DNA from: Aquatica leii
Lineage: Eukaryota; Arthropoda; Insecta; Coleoptera; Lampyridae
Assembly: GCA_035610365.1 (NCBI GenBank)
Contig: CM069435.1
Span: 88,383,389-88,447,388 of the forward strand
Direction: 5' to 3'
DNA length: 64,000 nucleotides
Below, in pieces: positions 12,751 through 24,403 of the stretch (position 1 is the stretch's first letter; every line of letters begins with the position of its first letter). The translations under genes and the position numbers were made by a program. The notes below the pieces were generated by a model. The model worked only from the letters and a program-made list of their open reading frames with translations, ran no database searches and had not been told where the DNA came from.

Positions 12751-14095
12751 GTTAATCAGCCGTTGGATTTCTTTCGGCGGCGGTGGTTTTGTCTGGTACG
12801 AAGTATGCTTTTCTCTACAACAGATATTTTAGTTGCCACTAGGTTTCTAGAACGTAAATCCCACAATGGCATTAAGTTCAGTGCATTCTATGATCCATGT
12901 ACGAGGGTTGTGCACAAGTTGGGTTGCAAGCAGCCATCTACCTGAACAGTTCAGCTCTTTTAATGCTCTTTTGTGAATCCATGGCTTCTAAACAAGGGAT
13001 ATCAATATCGTGTGTCACGATATAAGCACTGAGGGCCGATGAGACTGCCTTGCAGTGATCTATATTTATCTGAAGGACTTTGAGCATTAGATTTGCCCTC
13101 AGTGTGTTCTTTTCGGTTTTGGATTTACATTCATTGCCTCGTCGACATGGCTTGTAGCATCCGATTTTTTGCTGTGCTTTTTGGAGTCGGCTAGCGCCCG
13201 TAGAGTGATTCTCGAAAATCCGAGATGCAGTTTGTTACAAGCTTCTACTAATTTACGAACCTTGTACGGCCAACTCGCTGTAGAATTGAAACATCGGAGA
13301 GAGGGGAGGTTCAAGTGATAAGTTTATCTTAATGGGCGCCAAATCTTGATGATGGCGTCAAGAAATGGAAAAGTAACTTTAATTCAAACAATATACAGGG
13401 TAGTGCATTTTGAAATTTATGCACGTAACAAGTTGGTTGGTTAATGCTTCTACTTTTTTCCAGGACTCCTTGTTCATAAACAGGACGTATTACGTTTTTT
13501 TTGGATTGGGTTTAGTGTTAACCACCCGTCACGTCTTGATACTGATGTTGTTATGTAACGGTATTCTTTTCGGTAGGGTTTCAGTACTGTTCTCGGGATT
13601 TTTTTGGTTGCAGGAGGGCTTTTGAGATAAATAATCTTAAGTTTCTTATCTTCCTTCACAGGTTTCTTTTTGTTTGACGTGACGACTAGCCACTCTCTGA
13701 TTGCCTCGTGAATTCCCTTCTATGGATACATTCCTGAAAACGCGGAGAAGCTTATCTTGTCTGTTCTCCTATGACTTCGCATTCTTTAGGATTGATGGTG
13801 TTTTTAGGGAACTCTTTTAGTATAATTGCAAGTTCAATACCTTTTAGAGTATCCTAGAATGTCTTGTTTGAGTTCCTTTTACCTTTTGACTTTGCTTCAC
13901 CGGTCGTTTTTGTTACGTCGTTCTACTGCTGTTCAAAAGGTTGCGTTTTTGCATCCCCGTTGTTCCGGCAGTTTGTACAATTGCGTGCGCTTGTCTGGCG
14001 TCGCTGTTGCGTTTCTGATGTGCCCGCCTTAACTTACTTTATAGGTGGGTTTTGCTTACGCGTTCCTGTCGTTCGAATGGAACCGGTTATCTGAG
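12751..14095 (-). other. Probable upstream part of the non-LTR element; no motif identified
   Basis: Base composition is less A+T-rich than the flanks and similar to the reverse-transcriptase part beside it. Short minus-strand frames exist (for example 13314-13099, lysine-rich), but I recognise no endonuclease or zinc-knuckle motif. Assignment to the neighbouring element rests on position and composition only. Confidence 0.3.
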
Positions 14096-14257
14096 CTACC
14101 GATAAATCGCAAAACTCTCACGCCCTGATAAAGCCCCTTACGAAAGTGGGCGAAACGTTGGCAACTTCTGTTACAACAACAATGACACGGTCCAAACCCG
14201 GAAGACATTCTTATCTTAGTATAGATTCCGGCCGTGGAAGCCTTCGCTATTACGGTT
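14096..14257 (+). mobile_element. Solo Penelope-like terminal repeat
   Basis: This segment matches the terminal repeats at 10180-10305, 18740-18870, 22372-22497 and 45757-45882. The shared order is a CTGATRA core, CGAAAGTGGGC, GAAACGTTGGCAACTTC, AAACCCGGAAGA, and a GGCCGTGGAAGC motif near the end. No PLE coding sequence adjoins it, so it is a solo repeat or the remnant of a severely truncated insertion. Confidence 0.7.
14122..14162 (+). ncRNA. Hammerhead-ribozyme-like core in PLE terminal repeat
   Basis: Elements of a hammerhead in order: a stem I strand GCC, core CTGATAA (consensus CUGAUGA with one change), a stem II pairing GCCC with GGGC, then GAAAC immediately followed by GTT (minimal stem III and cleavage triplet), then GGC closing stem I. 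Penelope-like elements are known to carry hammerheads with very short stem III, so the position fits. The altered core base makes activity of this copy doubtful. Pairing was judged by eye. Confidence 0.5.
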
Positions 14258-14740
14258 TCATTTATGTCCCACGAGTACGGAGGTAGTGAAGGTCACGGTG
14301 CGCAGTGTCCCGATACGCACGGAAGGTTATATACAACGGGGTGCGCCTGGTGCCCCGAGGTTGGAACCTGTGACGACTGGTCATCTATGGGCCTGGTTCG
14401 CTCCATCTCAGAATTAGGTTTTTTATGGGGTTGTCTCTTCTTGGTCCAGATAATTAAACCAAGACCTCATCACTGCTTGCCTGTGAGACATGTCTACAGC
14501 AGGAAGAAGTTTGAGTTTGGCTGTCGTGTCTGATGATCAAAGTCAGTAGAGCAGCGACAGGCGTCGTTATCCCCGTGTTGGCTCTCGCCACGACGCTATA
14601 GGCTGACCTGGGAAAGCTAGTTCGCTTAACAGTTGTATTGAAGTTCGTACGGATTTTAGGCCGCGACTCCAACACCTGCCAAGGTAAACGGGGTTATCCT
14701 GGCTGATTTAGTAGAGTTGCGTACCATGACACCTTTCTAA
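14258..14740. other. GC-richer segment of unknown origin
   Basis: This stretch is clearly richer in G+C than its flanks and has no recognisable domain. It lies between the solo PLE terminal repeat and the second TAGGCAA block. It may be the 5' part of the minus-strand non-LTR element, interrupted by the PLE repeat, but I see no motif that proves it. Confidence 0.3.
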
Positions 14741-15480
14741 CGATTTGAGTTATCTGTTTTTTTAATTTATTGGATAAACTTTTTTGTTATAGGTACTTAG
14801 TATATATGTTTAGTTAATGGTGATCTGCGTAAAAGAATTATCATAACTACTCTTTTATTTCACACAAGTTGACAACATTTTCCTTTACATTTAGGCAATG
14901 TCTTATTGTTTGAGGCAATTTAAGTTAAGCAATTATTTTAAGCATTTTGCACAAGTAGGCTACATTTTGTGCGTTTACGTTTGGATGCCAACTTTATAGT
15001 AATAGTTTGAAATTATCAATTTATTGCATACTTATTTTTGAATACTTTATGTCAAGTAATAATGTGTTTAACAATTTTGACAATGATTTTCGGTGTTAGG
15101 CAATTTAAGGCAAGTAGTTATGCCTTATTAATAAATATAATTTGATCGAAATTTTGGATTTTTATTAGGCAATTTTGATTTTGTTTGTACATTAAAAAGA
15201 GCGTAGCATACATGTGTTCTAAGTACCTGGGTCTTATTTGTCCGTGTTTAAGACAACGTATTATTATTATTATGCAATTTTGATTTTGTATTTGTTTTTT
15301 TTATCTTAACTTTACTGATGCTGAGCATTGGTTTAGGGGTCGATTATTAATTAGTGGCAATCTTTCAAATTTTTAGAAAATGTGGGCTTAAAGTATCCTG
15401 TTAATTTAAATTATAAATCCTTGCATGAATGGAAAAAATATTGTTTTAGGCAATTGTCGGAGCTTTACTTATGATTTTTT
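14741..15480 (+). repeat. Degenerate repeat with TAGGCAA motif, block 2
   Basis: TAGGCAA, GAGGCAATTTAA or close variants recur near 14890, 14911, 14956, 15096, 15167 and 15448. Matches block 1 at 10320-10842. See that entry. Confidence 0.45.
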
Positions 15481-17850
15481 AACCGTTGCTGTAATAACGT
15501 GTTTTCGGGTAGCTTAAAAGAATTTTTCATTGATGTTTTACGCTAACTGGCTTAAGAATTAGGCGTTTTGTGTCACATAAGTATGCAGGCGAGCCTCTCA
15601 ACTAGACGAAATTAACGCCAGCTTTTGTTATTTTCTACTTAAAGATGCATTTCGATCTGCTCAATTTAATTTTAGTCTCTCGAAATGTATTAAACTACGT
15701 CACCCTCTTCCTAGTATAAATTTATTCCGACATTCAAATAGACCGGGATTGTTAAAATTGTTTGCCGAACGAAATTGGATGGATCCTATTGGAAATGTAA
15801 ACGGAAACGGTGTGCCATACTAATTACGACTGTTAATTAATTAAATATTTAATTAGTAATGCTATACGACTTCTGATGGTAATTTAGTGTTAGCAATTTT
15901 CTGTTTGCTCAATCGAACAAAACAAAACGAAACGTCGATCTTGGTTTTTCGCAACAAACATAGTTAAAAGTAACGCAATGGCAGAACTTTGTTATTGAGG
16001 AAACGACCGGAAGCTTATTTATCGATAAGGCTTCTTCATTTTATGTATTTTTAAGGCGTATTTATGTATTAGACGGTCAAAACGAAAGTTTTTTTTTGAA
16101 CGACGTAATTTATGCAACCAACAATGCGTCGACGTAAAATTCGTTGCTTTATTAATTACATGAATACCAAATTACCGTTAATGTTTATTTTCCTATCGGT
16201 GACACTTCAAGCCTTGTCTTTGATCTTGTTGCAAGCCAGCAACGATTGGGTGACACAATTCTCTTTATCTAATGCCGAGTATCTTCATATTTATGTTCTT
16301 ATTTTGCGTTTTATGTGCGTATTTATCTTTATGCGTTGTTTTTTCGTTTTTAGTAGTTTGTTTCAAATTTTTTCGTATTGTATCTCTGTAAATGCTTTTT
16401 TAAGCACGTGAACTTTTTTTCGAAATTTTAATGCTTTAAGTTTGTAATTTGATATTAGTGTCACTTTGTATATTTGCATTTATCAAGTTAAACACTATAT
16501 AAAGATTAAGCGTAAGTAGGTCAAGAGTAAATTTTCAATCTACGGACTAGCTTTATTGAATATACAGGGTGACACTGCGATGTTAATTTTTAGTTAATAT
16601 CAATTGCCTATTTCGTTGTTTTTCTTTTGTTAAATTAGCACGCGGCGAGTAAGATTCCTTTACATTTAATCGTATTAAATAGAAAATTTTCCGATTGATC
16701 GAAAACCTTCGTGTAAAGTTCGTATCCGAATTCCACGCTACCTTCGTTAGGGGGGGTAAGTTCTAAAAGGACTATAAGTTCCCGTGGGTAAAGTCTTTTC
16801 CTTGATTATTTTGACCATGTCGACCGGTAGCGTTTAGCCCCAAGAGAGCCTGAGGGCGCATACCGGGATTTACGTTTCCAATTGGGGTCTTCTTTACGTC
16901 AAGTGCATTACGTTTCGCCAAAGGAAAACCGAAATGATCAAAAGTGATGTGTGGGAAGCGCAAAGATTGAAAATAACGCGCGTAATCTGCGAATAGAACG
17001 TCGAGATTTTTCGTCTTCCTCTTTTTGGTTCCGCGTCAACATCGTTTTTAGTACTTCGTAAAGTTTTGCAAGAAATTTAAGGCGACTTTTATATCAAATA
17101 TTTGTTACTTCTCTCGCACGAGACGACCGAAAAGCTTTGAAACAACACAAAAGTTTTTAGTTTTGAAAAATCGCGACGAACATTCATCTGTGCCGACACA
17201 TACGAATTTTGTTTACATTCAATCTTTCTCTCTATTGATTTTCCAGTTCGACGACTAATTATCTTTCGATAAATTTCGTTGTAATTTGATGAATTAATTA
17301 ACGCAAAAAAATACACGTGTAATTGGGGGTTGTGGTTTATGTTGATATGGGGGACTTTTAGTAGAGATGATTTTTGTTTTACTTTGGGATTTAAACAAAA
17401 TGTTATCGATAAAATGAGGTTAGGTTAGATTGGAATTCAGGTGAAGGAACGACATACGAAAAGCGAATGCTAATTACCCTTAATAGATCGAAATTTTGAC
17501 ATTATTTGGTTCTGATTTACATTGTTTAGCAACTTTGATTAATTTTTTGTTGCAGATAATTTTTTAACACTCAGTATTTCTGTAACAATAATCGACATTT
17601 TGGTATCTACTTTTCTAATCATTGTTTAAATTGTGGTTTTTTTCTCTACGATAACTTCTATTTATATAGTTTTTTGCATTTTTTTTTAAATTTGATTTTT
17701 GCATTATTTGTTGCTGATTTATATCTTTAGTAACTTATATCAATTTTCTTTAGTATATTTCTGGTCCGAACTTTGATTTTACCGCTTTTGATAAAAACTT
17801 GATAAAAATATAATCGATTACTTTTTTGCACCTTTTTAAAGTTAGGATCA
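15481..17850. other. No recognisable gene; one GC-richer patch
   Basis: Mostly A+T-rich, with no domain-bearing frame. A patch at 16738-16970 is less A+T-rich and has a 63-codon minus-strand frame (16963-16772) without recognisable motif. It could be an exon or a conserved noncoding element, but there is no supporting evidence such as a second exon with matching phase. Phrases like ATACAGGGTG near 13392, 16562 and 17868 resemble the ends of the mariner-like element at 49287 and may be relics. Confidence 0.4.
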
Positions 17851-18640
17851 CGGTTTGATTGAAAAAGTACAGGGTGATAGGATTATAGTTTTTTTTAATC
17901 AATTAAATGTAAATGTGAGTATAATCTTTTGGCAGAAAATTACAGGGCGATTTGTTGTCAAACAAAAAACAAAGCTATAATCAGCTTTTGAATCAGAGTG
18001 GATAAGAATCATAGAATCAATGTTTTCTGTGACTTTTAAATGTTTTGAAGCAAAAAAATTTAAATATGGATAGTTTTTTGACAAAAAAAATTACACGGTA
18101 GCTTATAGACTTTCATGCTTTGTTTACAAGTTTTTAAAACTTTAAAAGCAAAAAATATAGGGTTATTATGAAACGAATATTTCTGAAAATCTTGAACCAA
18201 AAAAAATATTTTAAGATATGATTTTTTGTTTCAAAAATTGCAGGGAGGTTTAAAAACGTATGTTTTTATAATCAATTACTAAATGTGTTAAATTTTTGTC
18301 GAACGTTGCAGTGGACATCTTTAGGGTCTGAAATAAATTTTAGGTATCTACATTTTTATTACAATTTTCTATTCTGGACAAATTCCGTGTAAACTTTATT
18401 CTAGGTTCTGAAGATGGCCAGTGCGACGTGTGACGAAAGGTCGACCTGTGAAAAATTTAGCACACGAGATTTATCTCGAATGGAAGATTATAATTACTTT
18501 TATGATCTATTTGCAATTATTTGAGACTTTTAAAGCAAAAAAATCTGAAAATTAAAAAATTACAGGGAGTTTGAGGATCATACGCTTTTATAATTGTTAC
18601 TTCTATGATTGTGTAGATACATATACAGGGTTATTCACGC
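17851..18640 (+). repeat. Degenerate satellite-like repeat, block 1
   Basis: Loosely periodic units (about 110-150 bp) containing TTACAGGGTGGTTT, then a GTTTTTATAATCAATTA-type stretch, then TTTTGAAACTTTTGAAA and an A-rich part. The same consensus is visible at 22500-23045, 24890-25720 and 45890-46380. Units are strongly diverged. Confidence 0.45.
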
Positions 18641-19289
18641 TATACGACTCGGAATATTGTGGCCAAAATACATGGCTCTCAAAAAGTTTCACTTTTGGTG
18701 TATATGGTGTTATGGTTACTTTTTAAAATTATTTTTATATATGTTGAAGTCCCTTGCGAAAGTAGGCGAAACGCTGGCAACTTCGGTTCAACAATGACAC
18801 GGTTCAAACCCGGAAGACATTCTCATCTTAGTATAGACTCCGGCCGTGGAAGCATTTTCTATTACATTAACAAACTCTACGGAGAGAATATTTCTTCTAA
18901 AACTCCCGTATTTTCTAAACTACAAACTCGTCAAATTTTTGTGCTTTCTAACTTTTTTTGGTCGCTGTCGTGACAACATCATACCTGCACTCTTCAAAAT
19001 CCAGTTCCACATTCAGACACGTTCTTTTAAAAACATTCTACACTGTGCTGGTCTAGATTAAGCAAACTAGACGAGAGTAAGACACCATTTCGAAACAACT
19101 CTTTTATCTGCATCTTGAGTTGGCCAACATTTTATACCCGGATGATTGGAATCTCTTTGATAACATTACTTACCAGCAGTCTGATACCACTACGACTAAC
19201 CACTGAAGGTCATCTCAACAGTTTCATTGTTGTAATCCAAGAATCATCAAGTTTCGTCCATTACTAACAGAACAGGAATCGGTGCTATC

Positions 19290-20621
19290 TAAGGAGGAGG
19301 ATGTGGACCCACCGAACCACCCGAACTTGTTCAAGTTTGCCACATATGGGATACAACGATTTAGGATATGTTACAAAAATAAAGGATTGCCTAGTTATAC
19401 GAGTCGGATGGGCAGTGTATCAGGTTCGTGCTATGTGAGCACGAGGTTTAGCAAGACACCTACCTTGCGGCTTATTTTCGCATGTCAGCCTGAAAACCAA
19501 GTAGGCGGGAAAAGGATACGATGTTGTAATAGAAGGAGATGAGGCCAGTTAGTCAAGACAGCTACGTCTAAAAGAAACTGAAAATGTTAGTTAACTAAAA
19601 ATATACAAACAAAACACTCTAAAATAAGTTACATGTAGTTAAATAACTAAATTACTTTGCCGTAGCTGACTGTAAAATAAAATTATAATGCCATGCAAAA
19701 ATAAACTAAATTAAACTCTGATTTACGTTTGACTCTGGTCTCTTCTAATGAATGCAATGAGTACATTGACGTCGGACACTAGGCTAAGGATAGACTCAAA
19801 GGAATCGAGATACGGGCTGTCTTGGCTTCTTAGGGTACTCCGGTTATCATAGAATTTCCGACAGGCGAGAATTCTATGTGACGGAGTATCAGAACATCAC
19901 TCGTCAAGCACCGGTCGTCATCTGCAACGCTCATGCGTTTCGGATGACAACGGACCCCGTCGTGCAATGTGACAATTTGGACGGCCGCCCGTCCCGAGTT
20001 ATGGGACATGTTGATCTACTCTAGGATATTTGGAATTAAGGAATAGGCGTTACGTCCTTTATGGGATGTATCCCAGTGCCATGTTGCAGTTTGTTTATGA
20101 TTGTAAGCGACTTTAGGCTTAGAGCGTGTCGCAGTTAAACACCCAGACTTAGGCTTGGTCTTAGTCTCTTCTTGAGAGCCGAAACAAGAAGTAGAACTTG
20201 GCCTTTGTGGTATTGTCGTTCGTGAACCCAAACAAACTGACGTTTCGCAAGACATTGTAGCTTGCATCTTCAGAGTGGTAAATGTCACTGAAAGAAAAAG
20301 TGTAAATAACGATATTTATACCAATAGCGATTAGCGTGATTAACAGATCTTATCTTTCCGTTACCGCTTGACTGACTTTGTTATTACTCGGTGTAAGTCT
20401 TTATGTCCTTTCCAAGAAGGTCGATCTTTGTCTTAGAGGGTATAATACTGGTAGCCAAGATTTGCTGAGTCTTAAACTGTCTTCTCGGTTCATATTACAT
20501 GGATGTTTTTCTATTTCCACAGCTTTGCGTATTAGTCTGGGAACTGGGACTCCAACAGTGTTTCCTTTTCTTTTTGTAAATTTCACGCGATCTAAGCCGA
20601 AAGTCGCTTATAATCGTCAAC
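19290..20621. mobile_element. Insertion within PLE copy 2, including a fragment of a second PLE family
   Basis: Copies 1 and 3 of the host PLE lack this DNA. Its right part, 20098-20614, is bounded by inverted repeats of about 35 bp: 20098-20133 starts GATTGTAAGCGACTTTAGG, and 20614-20579 on the minus strand starts GATTATAAGCGACTTTCGG. On the minus strand, 20586-20401 encodes a RLIRKAVEIEKHP...NREDSLRLSKSW segment, recognised as the C-terminal tail of PLE proteins. Next to it, 20278-20235 on the same strand has CTGAAGATG followed by GAAACGTC, a hammerhead-like terminal-repeat phrase. The left part, 19290-20097, is unrecognised. Confidence 0.5.
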
Positions 20622-21520
20622 CAAATCATCAAATCTTCTAATCTACCTCCAAAACCTAAACGTCGACCCATCCTTTTAGATTCTAAACCGCCTCTTCTAT
20701 ACGGACTTCCTAAAGTTTACAAACAAGGTATTCCCTTTCGACCTATTGCCAGTACTATCCAATCTCCTACCTACAAGTTCTTGTCCAACATTCTTTGCGA
20801 GTTTACAGGTAAAAGTTCTTCTCACATCCTCAACTCGCAGCAATGTATTCAACGTTTAGAAACTATCAAACTTGAACCCGAAGATCTTCTTGTGAGTTTT
20901 GATATTACTTCACTCTTTACGAAAGTCGCTATTAAGAATTTGCTTATTATCATCGAACAGATTCTGTTTTAGCATGGCAAGGAATTGAGTTTGGTTTCTC
21001 TTATTAATAAGTGTTTATCATCCACTTACTTCAAATTTGATAACAAGTCTTACGAACAAGTTTTTGGTGTTGCTATGGGTTCTTCTGTTTCACCTGTTGT
21101 AGCTAACATTTTTATGGAATCTTTTGAAACAGTTGATTTGGAATAATCCATATTAAAACCTAAAGTATGGTTTAGGTATGTTGCGGGCAAGTATAATGTT
21201 TGGTTTCATGGTCATCTCGAATTGTCTAAGTTTCTTAATCATCTAAATAATCAACACCTAGATATCAAATTTACTATGGAAATCGAAACTAACGGTTCCT
21301 TCCCATTTTTGGACGTTTTTATGACTCGTAAACCCGACGGACTTCTGTTTATCACAAACCCACCTATACGGACAGATACCTTCATACTTCGTCTCATCAT
21401 CATCCTGTACAGAAACGTTCTGTTATTGAATCTTTGGTTTATTGCGCTTTTTCTATTTGCTCCACCTGAGAATCTAGAATCGGAACTTCGTCATCTTACT
21501 AGAACTTTGATTAGCTAGAT
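20622..21520 (+). pseudogene. PLE copy 2 reverse transcriptase, inactivated
   Basis: About 20781-20972 encodes the DITSLFTKV phrase of the PLE reverse-transcriptase palm (usual form SLFTNVP). The segment 21060-21150 encodes the GVAMGSSVSPVVANIFME motif. About 21165-21200 encodes FRYVAGKYNVW, where active elements have a YVDD metal-binding motif; both aspartates are lost. The segment 21222-21400 gives the LNHLNNQHLDIKFTMEIE and PFLDVFMTR phrases that follow it. Several frames must be joined and stops are present, so this is a dead gene. Confidence 0.7.
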
Positions 21521-21739
21521 ACTTATATATTTATTATCGTCGTCTACATCTAGGTGTTCGATTACTTAAAGTAATTTCTACTTCCGAATCCAATCCGAAA
21601 TTGACATTTTTACCCTACATTCACAAGGTTACAGATCAAATAGAGAAATTTCTTCGTAATAACGACATTAAACCCATATTCAACACGACAGGCAAAATCT
21701 CTCAGATTCTTCTTTCTCCAAAGGCCAAATTTCTTACAC

Positions 21740-22122
21740 TTTCATATCGAGGTGTATACTAAATTCCTTGTTCATGTGGTTTAGTATGCATTGATGAAAC
21801 CGGTCGTTCCGTCATTACACGTAAAGAAAAGGCACATTTCCGAAGATGATCGTTGTGTAAAGAAAAGACATATTTTTAAGTCTGCGGTTGCTGAACATCG
21901 TTTTACTACAGGTCACAATATAGATTTTGATATCGTTTCGGTGATACCAAAACCTCCATTTTTCAATAGGAAAATCAGAGAAAACGTAGAAATCATCAAT
22001 TACCCTATAAATTTAATCGTAATCATGGTTTCGAGTTATCCCTTCTTTGGTTTGGGTCATTACACCTATATCGAAAACATGCTTCTTTTCGACCATAACC
22101 CAATCAGAGTCGATCTTAACTA
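21740..22122 (+). pseudogene. PLE copy 2 GIY-YIG endonuclease, inactivated
   Basis: A GVY-stop-IPCSCG phrase is followed by LVCIDETGRSVI, where intact PLE endonucleases have VYIGETGRS. The YIG half of the active motif is therefore mutated and a stop interrupts the first half. The downstream segment (SAVAEHRFTTGHNIDFD, about 21885-21950) is the conserved C-terminal part. Compare the better-kept copy at 45086-45388. Confidence 0.65.
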
Positions 22123-22497
22123 GCTATGTCGATCCTTTTTTTTATAATACGGAGACTGCTTCTGCTGAAGTCACTTCTATGGAGTTTAGAAACAAGTTGA
22201 TTACCTAACTCTGTAGTTGTTAGATTGTCGTTTGCTTTTTCAAGTTTATCGTTTTCTTTCTTACCTCTTTAGAGTTTAGAATCTGGCTTGGTTTTCAAGT
22301 TGATTACCTAACTTTTAAGAGGTTCTTAGTTAGAGTTCGGTTGCTTGTTTGAGGTCTTCGATTTCTCTCACTTCCTGTTGAAGCCCCTCACGAAAGTGGG
22401 CGAAACGTTGGCAACTTCTATTACAACAACGACATGGTCCAAACCCGGAAGACGTTCTCATCTTAGTATTGACTCCGGCCGTGGAAGCTTTCACTAT

Positions 22498-23045
22498 TAA
22501 ATTACTTCTATGATTTGTGTAGGTATATATAGTTTTTTTTAATCAGTTGTTATCATTTTTTTTAATTTTTGAAAAGTGTTGAAGAAAGAAAATAAATAGC
22601 TTGATCAGATGTTTTGATGCTAAAATTATAGGATGGTTCATAAACATAGGTTTTTTCTTATAATTAATTAACTCAACGATTTTTTTAAAAATTTGTTAAA
22701 CTTTTGAAACAAAATATTGATCACGTTTTAAAATATTGGTGTTTTTAAAAATCAATTGCTTCTATCATTTTTTAAAGTTTTGAAAGCTTGTTTGAAACAA
22801 TACAAATAAAAAACTGATTTGTTTTTTAAACAAAACGTTAGAGGGTAGTTTAAAGGCATGAATTTTTATAATCAATTAATTCGAAGGTTTGTTTAATTTT
22901 TTGAAACTTTTAAAACAATCAAATAATAAAACTATGGTTAGATTTGGATTTAATAAAATTACAGGGTTTCTATAATGAGTCACTTCTATGATTTCCTTAT
23001 AATTTTTTTAAAGTTTAATAGTAATGTAGTTTTAGGACAGGGACA
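22498..23045 (+). repeat. Degenerate satellite-like repeat, block 2
   Basis: Same consensus as at 17851-18640: TTTTATAATCAATTAATT, TTTGAAACTTTTAAAAC and TTACAGGG phrases recur at loose intervals. No gene. Confidence 0.45.
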
Positions 23046-23099
23046 CTTTAGAAACACGTTTTTGGTCAACTCGTTCCAAACTTTCTAGCGCTTTTCATT

Positions 23100-24403
23100 T
23101 TAGGTTTAATACGATGTCGTCTTACGTGGCCTGTTTCACCGCAGTTCGAAATCTTCACTTCTTCCTGAAGTATTTGTCGCGCTATCTTCTCGACGCTTTC
23201 TAGTGTTTGCTTGTTTTGCTGCTTCAAACTCCAAGGCATGCACTAAAGCGTCATCTAGTCTTTTAGATCGAGCTAACCGTTGCGTTTGCTGCGTTTTGCT
23301 GTCTCGGATGCCGTTTGCAAAGGTTTGAATAACCAATTGCTCCAGGAAGGTATCTGGTGCTGTAGAATACGCAACTCAAACGTTTGAAGACTCTCCTCAG
23401 CTTTCTGAACCTGATGCTTTAGTTTGGCTTGGTACGCCTGTTGTAGATAAGCATCTCCATATCTCATTTCTAAATTAAGAGTCGTAATTTCCTTAGAGGT
23501 GATCAGGAACAGTCTGCAAAATTCCAAACACTTTTTCACGTAAAGCCACTATTCAAAACGTCGCTTTCTGTTTGTTGCTTCAACCATTAGCTGTGGTTGC
23601 GGCTTCAAACTCCTTGTAGTATGTTGATCAAGGAATTTTTTAATTAAAATTTGTAGGTGGTCTTCGCTCGTGAGGTTATCTTCACCGTGACAATTCATTC
23701 GATTTATTCTTTCTTCAAGCAGTTTCATTTTTCTAATTTGTCCTTTATTGCTTCTATTTTCTCATTCGTAGATTGTTTTCCGTTTTCTAGAACTTCGCAT
23801 ATTTCTTCTCTTAAATTTAACATATCTGCTTGAGTTTCTCTTGAACAATTTTGATTTGATTTTCTACACTAACTTGTATTTGTTCTTCAATAGTCTTTAT
23901 TTGATTTTCCATGCTTGCTCGTATTTTTTATTTTAAACATCTAGAATTTTCCTCCATTTTCTGAGAATGTTCGGACTGTTTGTCTTCTATTTTGCTAGAA
24001 TTTTATTTTATTTTCTGATAATTTTCGAACAGTTTTTCTTCCATATTTCTAGAATTTTTTTCTATTTTTCTAATATTTTCTTCCATATTTTTATTCATCG
24101 ATTTTTCACCATTTTTAATTTTTATTTTTATTCGAGAAATTCAAATAACTATGACTAGTCCGTATTTTTTATTTTATCTAAAACTGATACTTGTTTATGT
24201 TAACAACACGTACGCGACGTATTTATGTTTCACTAGCACTGGTACACGTTAATCACTTGTGTGTATTCAACCGACAGTCTTCTTAACTTCCGACTTCAGG
24301 TCCTTTTGAATACATTTTATATATTTTTGTTATCTGTGTTGAGAATTTTCCGCATCCTTCGGTAAACGTTCTTGAAGTTGACAATAACTTCAAGAATGTT
24401 TCA
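23100..24403 (-). mobile_element. Relic of the Ty3/gypsy family found intact at 52628-59293 (LTR plus gag)
   Basis: Read on the minus strand, an LTR-like start TGAAAC at 24403 is followed by TTCTTGAA and TTCAAGAA dyads and a TATATAAAA box (24323-24315). Then comes a coiled-coil gag N-terminus (about 24130-23900) rich in MEEN/SRKMEE-like repeats, then a capsid segment with LEMRYGDAYLQQAYQ (about 23480-23430; the intact element has LEMRYGDAHLQQVYQ), and a zinc-knuckle remnant NCGETGHVRR (about 23145-23105). Frameshifts and a lost knuckle cysteine show it is old. No pol follows, so it is truncated. Confidence 0.7.
24315..24396 (-). promoter_or_regulatory. LTR promoter relic: two heat-shock-element dyads plus TATA
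   Basis: TTCTTGAA at 24369-24376 and TTCAAGAA at 24389-24396 fit the TTCnnGAA core of heat-shock elements. They are 20 bp apart. A TATATAAAA box on the minus strand lies 46 bp further on. The intact LTR at 52628 has the same layout: dyads 20 bp apart and TATA 47 bp beyond. The shared architecture in a diverged copy supports common descent and possibly selection. Confidence 0.5.

Larger units (their letters stand above)
18740..22497 (+). mobile_element. Penelope-like element, copy 2, with nested insertion
   Basis: The order is a left terminal repeat (18740-18870), N-terminal coding part (18860-19290), a foreign insertion (about 19290-20621), reverse transcriptase (about 20622-21500), endonuclease (about 21740-22000), 3' untranslated part, and a right terminal repeat (22372-22497). 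It is the longest copy in the window and the only one with a terminal repeat at both ends in the same orientation. All coding parts carry stops or frameshifts. The DNA on both sides contains the same ACTTCTATGATT phrase (18599 and 22503), which belongs to the surrounding satellite repeat, so the element sits inside that satellite. Confidence 0.75.

Noticed and set aside
12078..12945. Plus-strand frames across the reverse-transcriptase region
   Set aside because: They are the opposite strand of the minus-strand non-LTR coding sequence, which carries the recognisable motifs.
16112..16411. 99-codon plus-strand hydrophobic frame
   Set aside because: The hydrophobicity comes from T-rich DNA. No domain, no homolog recognised, no regulatory context.
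18795..18815. Possible tRNA T-arm phrase GGTTCAAACCC
   Set aside because: It is a conserved part of the PLE terminal repeat, recurring in all copies, with no cloverleaf around it.
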